A DNA stretch of 64,000 bases from contig NZ_CP090974.1 in NCBI RefSeq assembly GCF_021513195.1, forward strand, positions 2,554,001 to 2,618,000. Reading direction: 5' to 3'. This stretch comes from Shewanella sp. OMA3-2 (lineage in GTDB: Bacteria; Pseudomonadota; Gammaproteobacteria; Enterobacterales; Shewanellaceae). Both the position numbers and the translations under genes were made by a program. Below, piece by piece: positions 11,082 through 23,079 of the stretch; within the stretch, counting starts at the first letter, position 1; every line of letters starts with the position of its first letter. The notes beneath the pieces were generated by a model. It worked only from the letters and a program-made list of their open reading frames with translations. It made no database searches and was not told the origin of the DNA.

Positions 11082-12125
11082 CTACTGTACATCTTCATTT
11101 GGTGCTGGCACTAGACATAATACGGTTCGCTGCCCGATGGGCACTTTCGCATTAGGAAACACTATTGCCTCTACTGCGTGTTGCACTTTTATCTCATCAC
11201 CCGCTTCAGTCGCTAAGGTTTCACCTTGGTTAAACTGACTAAAGTTTGGTGCATCACTAGCAAAGCTGAAACTGAAATCGTCGGCATTTTTATTAATTGA
11301 GCGCGAGACTTTATATAAATTTAATGATGCTGAATTGTATTTTGGCAACTTGACCACATCTTGGGTAATTAATGCGGTTAACATTTTATTGGTATCTTCA
11401 AAACGGCTCATATCGTTTTCACCAAAAGGCATCACTTTGCCTAGCTCGACGGTAAATGCATCTGCCTGGAACTGTTCAGAAGAATAGTAGCTAAAGGTGG
11501 TAGTTGGCTCATGGTGAAACAATATAGTGTCAACCCCACAAGCAGCCAAAAACATCATTTGCTCACCACTAAAAGCTCGACCTGGTCGATAAGGATAAAT
11601 AGCAAATTTTTCATGTTTTGATGGCCGTATTGCAGTATGCAAATCGTAATGAATACGTTGACTGCCTGATGCACCTTTATTAAAAAAGTCGGCTACATAC
11701 CCTTCTAAAGCTTTAGCTCGAATTCGTTCAGCATTGACTAAGCCTTGTCCTTTTGAGTGGGCGCCGCTAAATAAACGGTTCATATTTTCTTCAATAAAAC
11801 GGGTTTTGTTCAAAATTGCTAAAGGATTACCAATTAAAAACAATAGTCGATGTTTAGTGATAATAGTTTCACTTAATAACGACTTAATCAGTTGATTACA
11901 AATCTCAATAGGCGCGGTTTCATTACCGTGTACAGCACACGATAATACAATATCTTTTTTAGCCGTGGCTGTTTGAGATAATGGGGTAAATACAATCACA
12001 CCGGTATCAAGTATATCGACTTGAGTGTGGGTGCTTAAATGAAAATGGTATTGTTGAGGTAATGATACTGGGCTTGATAAAGTGAAAGCTAAAAAATCTC
12101 GGGTGTCCATAAGCGGTAAAGTCAA
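11082..12125 (-). CDS. Succinylglutamate desuccinylase / aspartoacylase family protein
   Basis: About 347 residues. The zinc ligands of this carboxypeptidase-like family are visible in [12 protein letters not shown] and HYDLHTAIR, and the substrate-binding stretch [21 protein letters not shown] matches AstE. AstE hydrolyses N-succinylglutamate to succinate and glutamate in the last step of arginine succinyltransferase catabolism. The other ast genes are absent here, so the exact substrate is unproven. I take the TTG at 12125 as start because AAGGAG at 12132-12137 lies just upstream; the open frame extends to another TTG at 12155 without a site. Single gene. Confidence 0.88.
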   Translation of the reverse strand: MTLPLMDTRDFLAFTLSSPVSLPQQYHFHLSTHTQVDILDTGVIVFTPLSQTATAKKDIVLSCAVHGNETAPIEICNQLIKSLLSETIITKHRLLFLIGNPLAILNKTRFIEENMNRLFSGAHSKGQGLVNAERIRAKALEGYVADFFNKGASGSQRIHYDLHTAIRPSKHEKFAIYPYRPGRAFSGEQMMFLAACGVDTILFHHEPTTTFSYYSSEQFQADAFTVELGKVMPFGENDMSRFEDTNKMLTALITQDVVKLPKYNSASLNLYKVSRSINKNADDFSFSFASDAPNFSQFNQGETLATEAGDEIKVQHAVEAIVFPNAKVPIGQRTVLCLVPAPNEDVQ

Positions 12126-12329
12126 TTTAAGCTCCTTGTTGTTTTTATTTTGCAAATCTGCACAGTTTGCTCGTATTTCCTGGCGATAATTCTACCACAA
12201 GCCAAACGAAATGAAATTGATCACCGCCAAACTCATCTTTAAGGTGAATCAGTACTTGCAATAAAATCGAAACTTAATCACAATTATAGCCATCTAGACT
12301 TCTATTTATTTAATGTGCAAGGGTATATT

Positions 12330-13965
<1,636 letters not shown>

Positions 13966-14006
13966 TCGTTTTTGCTAACTTTCTAATACCATTAACGTGC
14001 ATAATC

Positions 14007-14040
14007 AACAATGCCAATCGAAAGATTGGCATTGTTATTT
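14007..14040 (+). terminator. Hairpin terminator after trxB
   Basis: A 13-bp perfect stem closed by a GAAA tetraloop (14007-14036) is followed by a short T-rich stretch. It lies between the converging trxB and acetyltransferase genes and may serve both. Confidence 0.8.
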
Positions 14041-14064
14041 GTAGAGCCACATTGTCACTGTGAT

Positions 14065-14691
14065 TTACTTAAGTGAAAGGCTATAAAAAACCACATGCTG
14101 ATTGTCAGGTACATCTGGGTGAGCAGCTTTTTTAACAAAGGTCATGCCCAACTTCTTCATAATATTAATTGAGCCAGTGTTAGCTTCATCGGCTATCGCA
14201 CTCAAAGCGGTCACTTCACTATGGCTAGCAATAAGATCGGCAACAGCTTTTGCCGCCTCAGTGGCGATCCCCCTTCCCCAGGTAGATTGTTTAAAACGCC
14301 AGCCTAGCTCAATATCATGTAAATGAGGATGGTCTGTAAAAAAGAACATCGGCCTGACTAAAATCCAACCTAAAAACTGCCCCGCCAGCTCTGCGATAGC
14401 GCAGTTGTCCTCAGTAATAGCAGACACGTCTTTACCGATAACCTTCCATAAGCCATATCCTTTTAAGGGATTATGATAACGACGCAGTCTTGGCATAAAC
14501 CTTTGTTCAATATCTTCCATAGTGGTTTTTCGCCCACCATTGATATAGCGCATCACTGCTTCATCCTGATCAAGCTCAAACAGCAAGTCCTGTTCATGTA
14601 ATGACATCTGTATCATCGTCAGCCGCGCTGTTTCAATAATCGTAGGGACATGCATAACGCTGATAGGCTGCGAACCATGATTATTTTCCAT
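14065..14691 (-). CDS. GNAT-family N-acetyltransferase (RimJ/RimL type)
   Basis: The 208-residue protein has the RimJ/RimL-like layout: an N-terminal ETARLTM strand, then IELGWRFKQSTWGRGIATEAA near residue 128, where WGRGIATEA is the acetyl-CoA pyrophosphate-binding motif. The late NTGSINIMKKLGM stretch is typical of the fold's end. Substrate unknown; members acetylate ribosomal proteins, small amines or antibiotics. A second ATG 12 codons in (MHVPTI) is an equally possible start. The gene converges on trxB and is divergent from the efflux pair at 14858. Confidence 0.88.
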   Translation of the reverse strand: MENNHGSQPISVMHVPTIIETARLTMIQMSLHEQDLLFELDQDEAVMRYINGGRKTTMEDIEQRFMPRLRRYHNPLKGYGLWKVIGKDVSAITEDNCAIAELAGQFLGWILVRPMFFFTDHPHLHDIELGWRFKQSTWGRGIATEAAKAVADLIASHSEVTALSAIADEANTGSINIMKKLGMTFVKKAAHPDVPDNQHVVFYSLSLK

Positions 14692-14857
14692 TCACATTCC
14701 GTATTTATGAGCTCATCGACACACAAGTTTACACATTGAAATAACACATAAACAACATATAGATTAATATAACCTTAAATCAAGCCTAGATGTGCAGCTG
14801 CAATCTGGCTAAAAATATCAAACTGACACCTATAAACAGACAAATAAAGGAACAGTC

Positions 14858-16054
14858 GTGGCGACAAAAAAACAGATCATATTACCTATCGTTGTTTTAG
14901 GGCTAGGTATTGGCGCATTAACAGGGATTTCTGCTTTAAAAAAACCACCAGAAGAAAAACCAACATTGGACACAACTCCTTTAGTTTCGGTGGAAGAAAT
15001 TCAATTTAAGCCAATGATGTTCAACGTATCGTCATACGGTGTCGTCAACCCCAAATACAATACCAATTTGGTCTCACAGGTAATGGGTGAAATTACATAC
15101 TTGTCTGAATCATTTGTTAAAGGTGGTTTTGTTAAAGCCGGCGACATTTTGGCTAAAATTGATGCCAGTGACTATGAAGCTGATTTATTAGATGCACAAG
15201 CCAGCATTGCTTCAGCAAAAGCGGCATTGGTGCAAGAGCGTGCTAACGCGAAAGTGGCGGAAAAAGAATGGGCTCAAATTAGTAACGGCACACCAACAGA
15301 CTTAAGTTTACGTAAGCCACAGTTAGCCCAAGAAATAGCAAGACTTAAAAGTGCTGAGGCGGGGTTACACCGTGCACAACGCAATCTTGAGCGCACCGTT
15401 ATTCGTGCACCATATGATTCATTAGTGTCTAGCCGTGAAGTGGGATTAGGCTCTTATGTCAGTAAAGGAACTGCTGTGGGTGCGCTACTGAGTACTGACA
15501 TTGCAGAGGTCCGTTTGCCGCTAGCCGACAAAGAAATTCAATATCTTGAGGCTAAAGGTGTCAACGCTACCGTTTCCTTAGTAGGCAACTTTGCTGGCAG
15601 CAAGCAAGAGTGGCAAGGTACAATAGTTCGCAGTGAAGGCGTTGTTGACAGTAAAAGCCGCATGACTTACTTAGTCGCAGAAGTTGTTGACCCCTATGGA
15701 TTAAAAGCTGATAAACGCGAATTACGATATGGCACTTATGTTACTGCTAATATTAGCGGAGCCAGCGCTGGAGAAGTCACTATTGTTCCTCGTCACCTGA
15801 TTGTTAACGGCCAAGTTGCTGTTATGGACAATGAAAAATTATTACGCTACAAGGATGTCACTATGCTACGCCAGGAAGGCTCTAAAGTGGTGATATCTTC
15901 AGGTCTTGAAGATGGTATGAAACTTATCACCTCAGCATTAGATTATCCTATCGAAGGCATGAAATTAGCACTGCCAGAAGACAGAGTACAGCAACAAGAG
16001 TCACAAGCTGAAACAACACAAAGCGCTGACTTAGCAATGGATAGTGAGGATTAA
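14858..16054 (+). CDS. RND efflux periplasmic adaptor (membrane fusion protein)
   Basis: The 398-residue protein has an N-terminal membrane anchor (residues 8-25). A lipoyl-like half-motif follows (GEITYLSESFVKGGFVKAGD), then a coiled-coil hairpin rich in A, E and Q at about 100-175. The second lipoyl half (VIRAPYDSLVSSREVGLGSYV) and beta-barrel regions come after that. It should link the inner-membrane RND pump to an outer-membrane channel. The start is GTG with AAAGGA upstream. The pump gene starts 2 bp after its stop, so the two are an operon; no TolC-type gene is beside them. Confidence 0.93.
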   Translation: MATKKQIILPIVVLGLGIGALTGISALKKPPEEKPTLDTTPLVSVEEIQFKPMMFNVSSYGVVNPKYNTNLVSQVMGEITYLSESFVKGGFVKAGDILAKIDASDYEADLLDAQASIASAKAALVQERANAKVAEKEWAQISNGTPTDLSLRKPQLAQEIARLKSAEAGLHRAQRNLERTVIRAPYDSLVSSREVGLGSYVSKGTAVGALLSTDIAEVRLPLADKEIQYLEAKGVNATVSLVGNFAGSKQEWQGTIVRSEGVVDSKSRMTYLVAEVVDPYGLKADKRELRYGTYVTANISGASAGEVTIVPRHLIVNGQVAVMDNEKLLRYKDVTMLRQEGSKVVISSGLEDGMKLITSALDYPIEGMKLALPEDRVQQQESQAETTQSADLAMDSED

Positions 16055-16056
16055 TC

Positions 16057-19000
16057 ATGGAGGATACCAATAAAGGACTAATTGCCTGGTTTGCGCGTAA
16101 CTCTGTTGCCGCTAACTTGTTAATGATCATTATTATCATCGGCGGATTACTCACCGCCAACTCTATCCGTAAACAGTTTTTTCCTGCGGTTGAAATTAAC
16201 TGGATTGAATTCAGTGCGGTTTACTCAGGCACGGCACCACAGGAAGTAGAAGAAGGTATTACGGTTAAAATTGAACAAGCACTTGAGCGAGTTCAAGGCC
16301 TGAAAAGAATTATCACCTATTCAAATAGAAACATGGCCAATGGCTATTTTCAAATTGAAGATGAATACGATCCACAGGTTGTGTTAGAAGAAGTTAAATC
16401 TGAAATTGACTCAATTTCGACCTTCCCTGCAGGCATGGAACCGCCAAAAGTCGAGCGAATTAAAATTCGACAAGAAGTAATGTATCTCAGTTTGTATGGC
16501 GATTTAAATCAACGTCAGCTAAAAGATTTAGGCGAGCGAATTCATCAAGAAATGATGCAACTGCCTGGGGTTAATATTACCGAATACTATGGTGGTTTAG
16601 CCTATGAAATTAGTATTGAAGTCAGTAAAGACCGTTTACGTGAATTTGGCCTAACCTTTAATGATGTTGCTGAAGCCGTACGCGGCTATTCTCGCAATAT
16701 GTCAGCCGGACAAATTAAAGCTGAAAACGGTTATATTAACCTACGGGTAGAAAACCAGGCATATGTCGGTTATGAGTTCGAAGACCTACCTTTACTCACG
16801 CTTGAAGATGGCACTACCGTATTAGTTGGTGATGTAGCAACCGTTACCGATGGTTTTGAAGATGGTATTCAATACTCTAAGTTTAATGGTAAAAACTCAG
16901 TCACCTTCTTTATTGGCGCGGCGCGTAATCAAAGTATTACCGATGTAGCGGAAACCATTCGAACCTACGTAGAAAAGAAACAAAAAGCGCTACCAGCAGG
17001 CGTTAAGTTTGAGCCTTGGGTTGATATGACCTACTACTTAGAAGGTCGTTTAGACTTAATGCTAGACAGTATGAAAAGCGGTGCCGTGTTGGTGTTTCTA
17101 ATGCTAGCGTTGTTTTTACGCGTCCGTCTCGCCTTCTGGGTGATGATGGGGTTACCTGTTTGTTTCTTAGGTACACTGTTATTCATGCCATTGTCGTTTA
17201 TTGATGTCACGATTAACGTCATCAGTTTGTTCGCCTTTATTCTGGTGCTGGGAATAGTCGTTGATGATGCCATTGTCATGGGGGAAAGTGCCCATACAGA
17301 GTGTCAAGAAAACGGTCAAAATATTGAAAGTGTTATCCGTGGGGTACAACGCGTGGCAATGCCAGCCACATTTGGTGTATTAACCACTATTGCGGCATTT
17401 TTGCCAATAACACTCGATGACGGCCCATCAAGCGCTTTTGGTCAAGCCATTGGTTTTGTTGTTATTTTATGTTTAATCTTTTCATTGGTAGAGTCAAAGC
17501 TGATTTTACCGTCGCATTTAGCTCACATGAAAAAACCCAAAGTAGTCCAGCCAGGGTCTAAAAATCCACTCGATTGGTTACGCAATGGGGTTAACTATGT
17601 GCAATCGCACGTTGATACGGGTCTTAGCTGGTTTATTGAAACCGTTTATCGCCCTAGCCTAGAAGTCGCGGTTAAGTACCGCTATACAGTGATTATGGTG
17701 TTTATCAGCTTAATCCTGATCTGTGTTGGCTTATATGCTGGTGGCTTAGTCCGATTTATCGGCCAGCCTAAGATCCCTCACGATTTTCCACGTGTGAAAG
17801 TGGAAATGAACGTGGATGCCTCAGAAAAAGCGACCCTAGACACGGCTTTAGCTATTGAAGCGACCTTATATAATGTCGATAGACAGTTAGTTGAGAAATA
17901 TGGTCAAGGCATGATAGCTGAAATGCAGGTCGATCTTCGTGGTCGTACTAGCGCAGAAATTATGACTAAGTTAGTCGACCCAAGCATACGCCCTATCAAT
18001 ACTTTTGAAGTGGCTGAGCTGTGGCGTCAAGCTATGCCGCATATTCCGGGGGTGAAGTCCTTCACCATTCAAGACAGCTTATTTGGCGGTGGCCGAGAAG
18101 ATGGCGATATTAGCTTCCGCTTAGAAGGTAAAGACGAGGCACAATTAGTTGCAGCATCATTGGCCTTAAGAGATAAACTTGCCTCACTAAAAGGGGTTAG
18201 CGACATCAATGACAGCCGTCAATCAAATGCGAAAGAAGTACAGTTTCAACTTAAGCCTTTGGCCCATAGTTTAGGCCTGACTTTAGCCAATATTGCAGGC
18301 CAAGTCGGTAGCAGCTTTTATGGATTAGAAGCCCAGCGGATTATTCGTAATGGTGAAGAAATCAAAGTGATGCTTCGCTACCCTGAAGAGCAACGTAACT
18401 CAATTGCATTAGTACAAGAAGTATTGATCAAAACCAATCAAGGTGCTGAGCTTCCGTTGTCTGAAGTGGCTGAAATTTCAGTGGTGCAAGGTGTTAACAG
18501 CATTCGCCGTGAAAACGGCAACCGAACCATTAACGTTTGGGCTTCTGTTGACGCAGAGCAAGCCGAACCATTCAAGTTAGCCAAAGATATACGCGACAAC
18601 TTTATTCCTGAGTTATTAGCTAAATATCCGCGGGTTAACAGTGAAGTATCAGGCAGTATTCAAGAGCAATTAGACAGTGCTGACACGCAAACCCGTGACT
18701 TTATTATCTCTTTGTTAGTGATTTATAGTTTACTGGCTATTCCGCTGCGCTCGTATTTACAACCTATTATGATCATGTCCGTGATCCCATTTGGGGTGAT
18801 TGGCTCTGTACTTGGTCATATTATATTAGGGATAGACTTAAGCGCCTTATCAATATTCGGCATCATTGCCGCCGCAGGGGTAGTGGTTAACGACAGTCTG
18901 GTGATGGTGGATTATGTCAATAAATCCCGCCTACAAGGGGTGCCAATGAAGTTGGCGGTTTTAAATGCCGGCTGCCGCCGCTTTAGAGCCATTATGCTGA

Positions 19001-19233
19001 CATCATTGACCACCTTTATAGGCTTGGTACCCATTATGGCTGAAACCAGTATGCAGGCTCAAATGGTTATCCCAATGGCTGTGTCACTGGCCTTTGGTGT
19101 ACTGTTTGCCACGGTAGTGACCTTATGTTTAATCCCCTGTTTGTATATTGCTATAGAAGACAGTAAAAGCATGATGGGAAAACTTATCGGCCTGTATGTG
19201 CCGGAAAAAAATAGCCAGCAAGCTTCGACTTAA
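16057..19233 (+). CDS. RND-family efflux permease (HAE-1/AcrB type)
   Basis: The 1058-residue protein is the full length of a proton-driven RND transporter. It shows the N-terminal transmembrane segment (ANLLMIIIIIGGLL), two large periplasmic loops, and two clusters of membrane helices. In the first cluster GIVVDDAIVMGE holds the aspartate pair used in proton relay. The second half repeats the pattern (GVVVNDSLVMVDYVN). It should form a trimer in the inner membrane and export lipophilic compounds with the adaptor encoded 2 bp upstream. No local regulator gene is seen, so control is unknown. A hairpin terminator follows. Confidence 0.95.
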   Translation: MEDTNKGLIAWFARNSVAANLLMIIIIIGGLLTANSIRKQFFPAVEINWIEFSAVYSGTAPQEVEEGITVKIEQALERVQGLKRIITYSNRNMANGYFQIEDEYDPQVVLEEVKSEIDSISTFPAGMEPPKVERIKIRQEVMYLSLYGDLNQRQLKDLGERIHQEMMQLPGVNITEYYGGLAYEISIEVSKDRLREFGLTFNDVAEAVRGYSRNMSAGQIKAENGYINLRVENQAYVGYEFEDLPLLTLEDGTTVLVGDVATVTDGFEDGIQYSKFNGKNSVTFFIGAARNQSITDVAETIRTYVEKKQKALPAGVKFEPWVDMTYYLEGRLDLMLDSMKSGAVLVFLMLALFLRVRLAFWVMMGLPVCFLGTLLFMPLSFIDVTINVISLFAFILVLGIVVDDAIVMGESAHTECQENGQNIESVIRGVQRVAMPATFGVLTTIAAFLPITLDDGPSSAFGQAIGFVVILCLIFSLVESKLILPSHLAHMKKPKVVQPGSKNPLDWLRNGVNYVQSHVDTGLSWFIETVYRPSLEVAVKYRYTVIMVFISLILICVGLYAGGLVRFIGQPKIPHDFPRVKVEMNVDASEKATLDTALAIEATLYNVDRQLVEKYGQGMIAEMQVDLRGRTSAEIMTKLVDPSIRPINTFEVAELWRQAMPHIPGVKSFTIQDSLFGGGREDGDISFRLEGKDEAQLVAASLALRDKLASLKGVSDINDSRQSNAKEVQFQLKPLAHSLGLTLANIAGQVGSSFYGLEAQRIIRNGEEIKVMLRYPEEQRNSIALVQEVLIKTNQGAELPLSEVAEISVVQGVNSIRRENGNRTINVWASVDAEQAEPFKLAKDIRDNFIPELLAKYPRVNSEVSGSIQEQLDSADTQTRDFIISLLVIYSLLAIPLRSYLQPIMIMSVIPFGVIGSVLGHIILGIDLSALSIFGIIAAAGVVVNDSLVMVDYVNKSRLQGVPMKLAVLNAGCRRFRAIMLTSLTTFIGLVPIMAETSMQAQMVIPMAVSLAFGVLFATVVTLCLIPCLYIAIEDSKSMMGKLIGLYVPEKNSQQAST

Positions 19234-19263
19234 TCCACTCGCATGAGTACTTTACATAAATAG

Positions 19264-19290
19264 AAAATGCCAGCAGATGCTGGCATTTTT
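19264..19290 (+). terminator. Terminator of the RND operon
   Basis: The stem ATGCCAGCA / TGCTGGCAT (19267-19286) is followed by TTTTT. It starts about 30 bp after the permease stop codon. Confidence 0.85.
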
Positions 19291-19560
19291 ATAACTGAAT
19301 CAATATCTCAAAATAAAATAATAAAACAACAAATGGAATATGGCTTATGCCTGTTATAAGATTGACTCCGGTCAATGCTTCAATTGTTGTTTCATTCTAG
19401 GCTAGGGTCTGTATTGAGAAAAACAATCACAAAGAAATAGCGCCCCAATCAATTTTACTTTGGCAAACAGACGGTTATTAGTGACTATTTTTTCACCACG
19501 ATATTACCAATAACTTCACTACTTACAAAGCTAACATGTTTGATTTCAAAGGAGCATTAA
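19291..19560. other. Upstream region of the PatZ-like gene
   Basis: No coding frame seen. The region is AT-rich and ends in AAAGGAG just before the ATG at 19561. A promoter is expected, but I cannot choose one confidently. Confidence 0.4.
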
Positions 19561-22263
19561 ATGAGTCAACGAAGTATTCTTGCATTGTTCAAGCCTACAT
19601 CCGTAGCTGTAATTGGCGCTTCTGACTCGCCTACCCGTGCTGGCCGTGCGGTAATGCGTAATTTATTATCCGGCGGTTTTTCTGGCCCTATTATGCCTGT
19701 TACCCCCAAATATACTGCGGTGATGGGCGTATTAGCTTACTCCAGCATTGAAGCTTTACCGGTAAAACCCGATTTAGCCATTATCTGCACAGCAGCGCAT
19801 CGGGTGCCTGCTATTGTCGAACGTTTAGCCCAATTTGGCTGTCAAGCCGCCATCATTATGGCCAGCGGCATGGCTGACACCTTTGATGAACAGGGGCAAA
19901 ATTTATTACACCTTACCCTACAACATGCCAAACGTTACGGCATGCGTATTCTTGGCCCCAATAGTTTAGGCATGATCTTACCCACTATTGGCCTCAATGC
20001 CAGTTTAGCCCACGCCAGTGCCAAGCAAGGTAAAGTGGCTTTTGTGTCACAGTCATCGGCAATTTGCACCACGGTTTTAGACTGGGCAAATAACAAAGAT
20101 ATTGGTTTTTCGTCGTTTATATCTCTGGGCGATGGCTCAGATATTGATTTTGATGAACTACTGGACTATCTCGGTCGAGACAGTAAAACCTCAGCGATCA
20201 TGCTTTATATCGATTCGATTAATGATAAACGCCGATTCTTATCTGCTGCTCGAGCTGCATCACGTAATAAACCGATATTTGTAATTAAATCAGGTAGAAC
20301 CCATGAAGGTTCAAAAGCGGCCATGATCCACACTGGAGGCGTACAGGGTAATGATGCGGTATTTGATGCGGCGTTTAAGCGGGCGGGTATGCTACGTGTA
20401 AACGATCTAATTGAATTATTTGCCGCGGTTGAAAGTTTAGCCCATGCCAGTGTGTTAAAAGGTGAGCGTCTTGCCATTATGAGTAATGGCGGCGGCCCTG
20501 CTGTACTTGCCGCTGACGAACTGATTATTAAAGGCGGCAAGTTAGCACAGCTGTCACCAGTGTTAATTGATGATTTACATCAACAACTGCCAAGCACCTG
20601 GTCAAAACAAAACCCTATCGATATGGTCGGTGACGCTAATGCTAAACGTTATGGTGAAACCCTTAAACGCTTGATGGATGAAGATAATATAGATGCTATT
20701 TTAGTGCTACATTCTCCGTCAGTCTTACAACAAAGTGAACTCATCGCACAAAGTATCATTGATACTTATCAGCAGCATCCGCGTAAAAATAGATTAAATA
20801 TTTTAACCAACTGGAGCGGTGAAGATTCAGCGTATCTTGCTAGAAAAAAATTCAACAAGGCCAGTATTCCCACTTATCGAACGCCAGAAGGTGCGGTGCG
20901 CGCTTTTATGCATATGGTGGAATATCGTCGCAATCAAAAACTGCTTCAAGAAGTGCCACAATCGATCCCAGATAATATTCCTACAGACAGCGTAACGGCT
21001 AGAAAACTGCTACAACAAGCACAACAACAAAACCAGTTAGTGCTAGGCACCTACCAAGTCAGTAATATACTCAAAGCCTATGGCCTCAATACTATCGATA
21101 CCTGGTTTGTAAGTGATATTGAAGATGCCGTGGCAACAGCCGATGCGGCTGGCTATCCGGTTGCTTTAAAAGTGCAATCACCTGATTTACAATATAAATC
21201 AGATGTTCACGGAGTCATGCTTAACTTAACCAGTGCAGAGGAAGTCAGTCAAGCTGCCCACTCTATAATCGATCGAGTACACCAAATTAATCCTGATGCT
21301 CGTATTGAAGGATTAGTAATTCAAAAAATGGCATTAACCTCAGGGGCACAAGAAATTCGCGTATCGGTCATCAACGACCCTGTATTTGGGCCAGCCATTT
21401 GCTTAGGGGAAAGCGGCACGCTGTGGGACCCAACCCAAGATGCAGCCGTGGCATTACCACCATTAAATATGGCATTAGCGCGTTATATGGTGATCCAAGC
21501 GTTAAAGGCAAACAAGCTACGCGACAGACACTTGCCGCTTGGACTGAACATGAATGCGCTGTGTGTGATGTTAACCCAAATATCACACTTAATTATTGAC
21601 TGCCCTGAAATTGCCGAATTAGATCTCAACCCTGTGTTAGCCGCGGGAGACAATATCACCTTATTAGATGTCGACATGCGTTTACACCCACAAGGTTATG
21701 ATACCAGTAACCGACTGGCCATTTTACCCTACCCTAAAGAATTAGAAGAAACACTGATCCTCAAAAATGGTCTAAAAGTCATGTTACGACCAATCCTACC
21801 TGAGGATGAGCCTAAACATATGGACTTTGATAATTCGTTATCTGAAGAAGATCGCTATAAGCGCTATTTTGGTGTGAGGTCTAAAATGACCCATGAAGAA
21901 ATGGCAGTATTAACGCAAATAGATTACTCCCGTGAAATGGCCTTTATTGCCACCACCGTATTAGCTAATGGCCAAGAGTTAACTCTAGGCGCGGTTAGAG
22001 CATCAACAGATCCTGATAATACCGAAGCAGAGTTTGCTATGGCCGTTCGCAGCGACTACCAAGGTATTGGGTTAGGTAAGCGGTTATTGGAAAAATTAAT
22101 CCACTATTATCGCAATAATGGTACACCTGTATTAACCGGATTTACTATGTTTGAAAATCGTAACATGGCCAATTTAGCCAAATCACTGGGTTTTGAAGTC
22201 TCGTTTGATATGGAAGAGCACTTAATAAAAATGCACATGCCTTTCGAACCAGAAAGTAAGTGA
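19561..22263 (+). CDS. patZ: PatZ/Pka-type protein lysine acetyltransferase (NDP-forming acyl-CoA synthetase-like plus GNAT)
   Basis: The 900-residue protein joins two parts. Residues 1-700 resemble the ADP-forming acyl-CoA synthetase chains: CoA-binding Rossmann region (SVAVIGASDSPTRAGR), ligase CoA region, and an ATP-grasp part near 500-700 (YPVALKVQSPDLQYKSD). Residues about 735-890 form a GNAT domain with the acetyl-CoA motif RSDYQGIGLGKRLL. This is the architecture of E. coli YfiQ/PatZ, which acetylates lysines such as that of acetyl-CoA synthetase; the synthetase part is usually regulatory. An AAAGGAG site precedes the ATG. It stands alone, with no acs gene nearby. Confidence 0.92.
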   Translation: MSQRSILALFKPTSVAVIGASDSPTRAGRAVMRNLLSGGFSGPIMPVTPKYTAVMGVLAYSSIEALPVKPDLAIICTAAHRVPAIVERLAQFGCQAAIIMASGMADTFDEQGQNLLHLTLQHAKRYGMRILGPNSLGMILPTIGLNASLAHASAKQGKVAFVSQSSAICTTVLDWANNKDIGFSSFISLGDGSDIDFDELLDYLGRDSKTSAIMLYIDSINDKRRFLSAARAASRNKPIFVIKSGRTHEGSKAAMIHTGGVQGNDAVFDAAFKRAGMLRVNDLIELFAAVESLAHASVLKGERLAIMSNGGGPAVLAADELIIKGGKLAQLSPVLIDDLHQQLPSTWSKQNPIDMVGDANAKRYGETLKRLMDEDNIDAILVLHSPSVLQQSELIAQSIIDTYQQHPRKNRLNILTNWSGEDSAYLARKKFNKASIPTYRTPEGAVRAFMHMVEYRRNQKLLQEVPQSIPDNIPTDSVTARKLLQQAQQQNQLVLGTYQVSNILKAYGLNTIDTWFVSDIEDAVATADAAGYPVALKVQSPDLQYKSDVHGVMLNLTSAEEVSQAAHSIIDRVHQINPDARIEGLVIQKMALTSGAQEIRVSVINDPVFGPAICLGESGTLWDPTQDAAVALPPLNMALARYMVIQALKANKLRDRHLPLGLNMNALCVMLTQISHLIIDCPEIAELDLNPVLAAGDNITLLDVDMRLHPQGYDTSNRLAILPYPKELEETLILKNGLKVMLRPILPEDEPKHMDFDNSLSEEDRYKRYFGVRSKMTHEEMAVLTQIDYSREMAFIATTVLANGQELTLGAVRASTDPDNTEAEFAMAVRSDYQGIGLGKRLLEKLIHYYRNNGTPVLTGFTMFENRNMANLAKSLGFEVSFDMEEHLIKMHMPFEPESK

Positions 22264-22327
22264 TTGGTTTACAAACTGCAATATACAGTACCGAATTTAA
22301 CACTAACACCATAAAATAGAGATAAAA

Positions 22328-22927
22328 GTGATTAAAATACAAGACCATCAACAATATTATAATCAAGTATTTAACGACTTAAATATTGGCTCCTTACTTA
22401 TTTCTGAGGCAGAGTTTGAAGAATGTGAATTTAGCAGTTGTGATTTTTCTTCTGCAACCTTAGCTCACTGTAAATTTGTTAACTGCAATTTCAACCACTG
22501 TAACTTCAGTTTAGCCAAAGTGAATTACTCGCAGTTTACAGAAGTGAGTTTTATAGAATGTAAAATGATCGGTATTGATTGGACAAAAGCTAATTGGCCA
22601 AAATTTATTGTTAATCCTGAGTTATCTTTTATTCGCTGTATTATGAATGATAGCTCCTTTTTTGGATTAACCTTACATGGAGTGATCTTAGAGGAATGTA
22701 AAGTGCATGAAGTGGACTTTCGCAGTGGTGACTTCTCTAATGCATGTATGACTTATTGTGACTTTAGCCAAAGTTTATTTATGCGTACCAATCTGCAAAA
22801 AGCAGACTTGACGGAGTCGACTCACTTCACTATCAATGTACTTGAAAATACCATTAAACAAGCCAAATTCTCACGTTATGAAGCATTAAGCTTGCTAGAC
22901 AGCCTAGGTATTGAATTAGTCGATTAA
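22328..22927 (+). CDS. Pentapeptide-repeat protein
   Basis: The 199-residue protein has repeated five-residue units with a central F or L (for example FEECEFSSCDFSSATLAHCKF) from about residue 30 to 165, predicting a right-handed quadrilateral beta-helix. The start is GTG. The unit spacing and cysteine-rich repeats recall Qnr/MfpA proteins that mimic DNA and shield gyrase, but the N-terminus and C-terminal tail do not match Qnr closely. I therefore do not call it a quinolone-protection gene. It starts 64 bp after the PatZ-like gene on the same strand. Confidence 0.85.
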   Translation: MIKIQDHQQYYNQVFNDLNIGSLLISEAEFEECEFSSCDFSSATLAHCKFVNCNFNHCNFSLAKVNYSQFTEVSFIECKMIGIDWTKANWPKFIVNPELSFIRCIMNDSSFFGLTLHGVILEECKVHEVDFRSGDFSNACMTYCDFSQSLFMRTNLQKADLTESTHFTINVLENTIKQAKFSRYEALSLLDSLGIELVD

Positions 22928-23079
22928 ATGATTAACATCACTCAGGATAATAAATCCTTACCAAACAGCTAGCGAAATTTTGCTTTAGTTTTAAAAAATT
23001 TTACGGGTTTAGCTGCTTTTGTGTTATCACTAACAACCTATATGCTGCCAGTATGCAGCTCTCATTGAGGACGCCCCCC

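Noticed and set aside
22328..22927. Quinolone-resistance Qnr protein
   Set aside because: Pentapeptide repeats are present, but the termini and overall sequence do not match Qnr closely enough.
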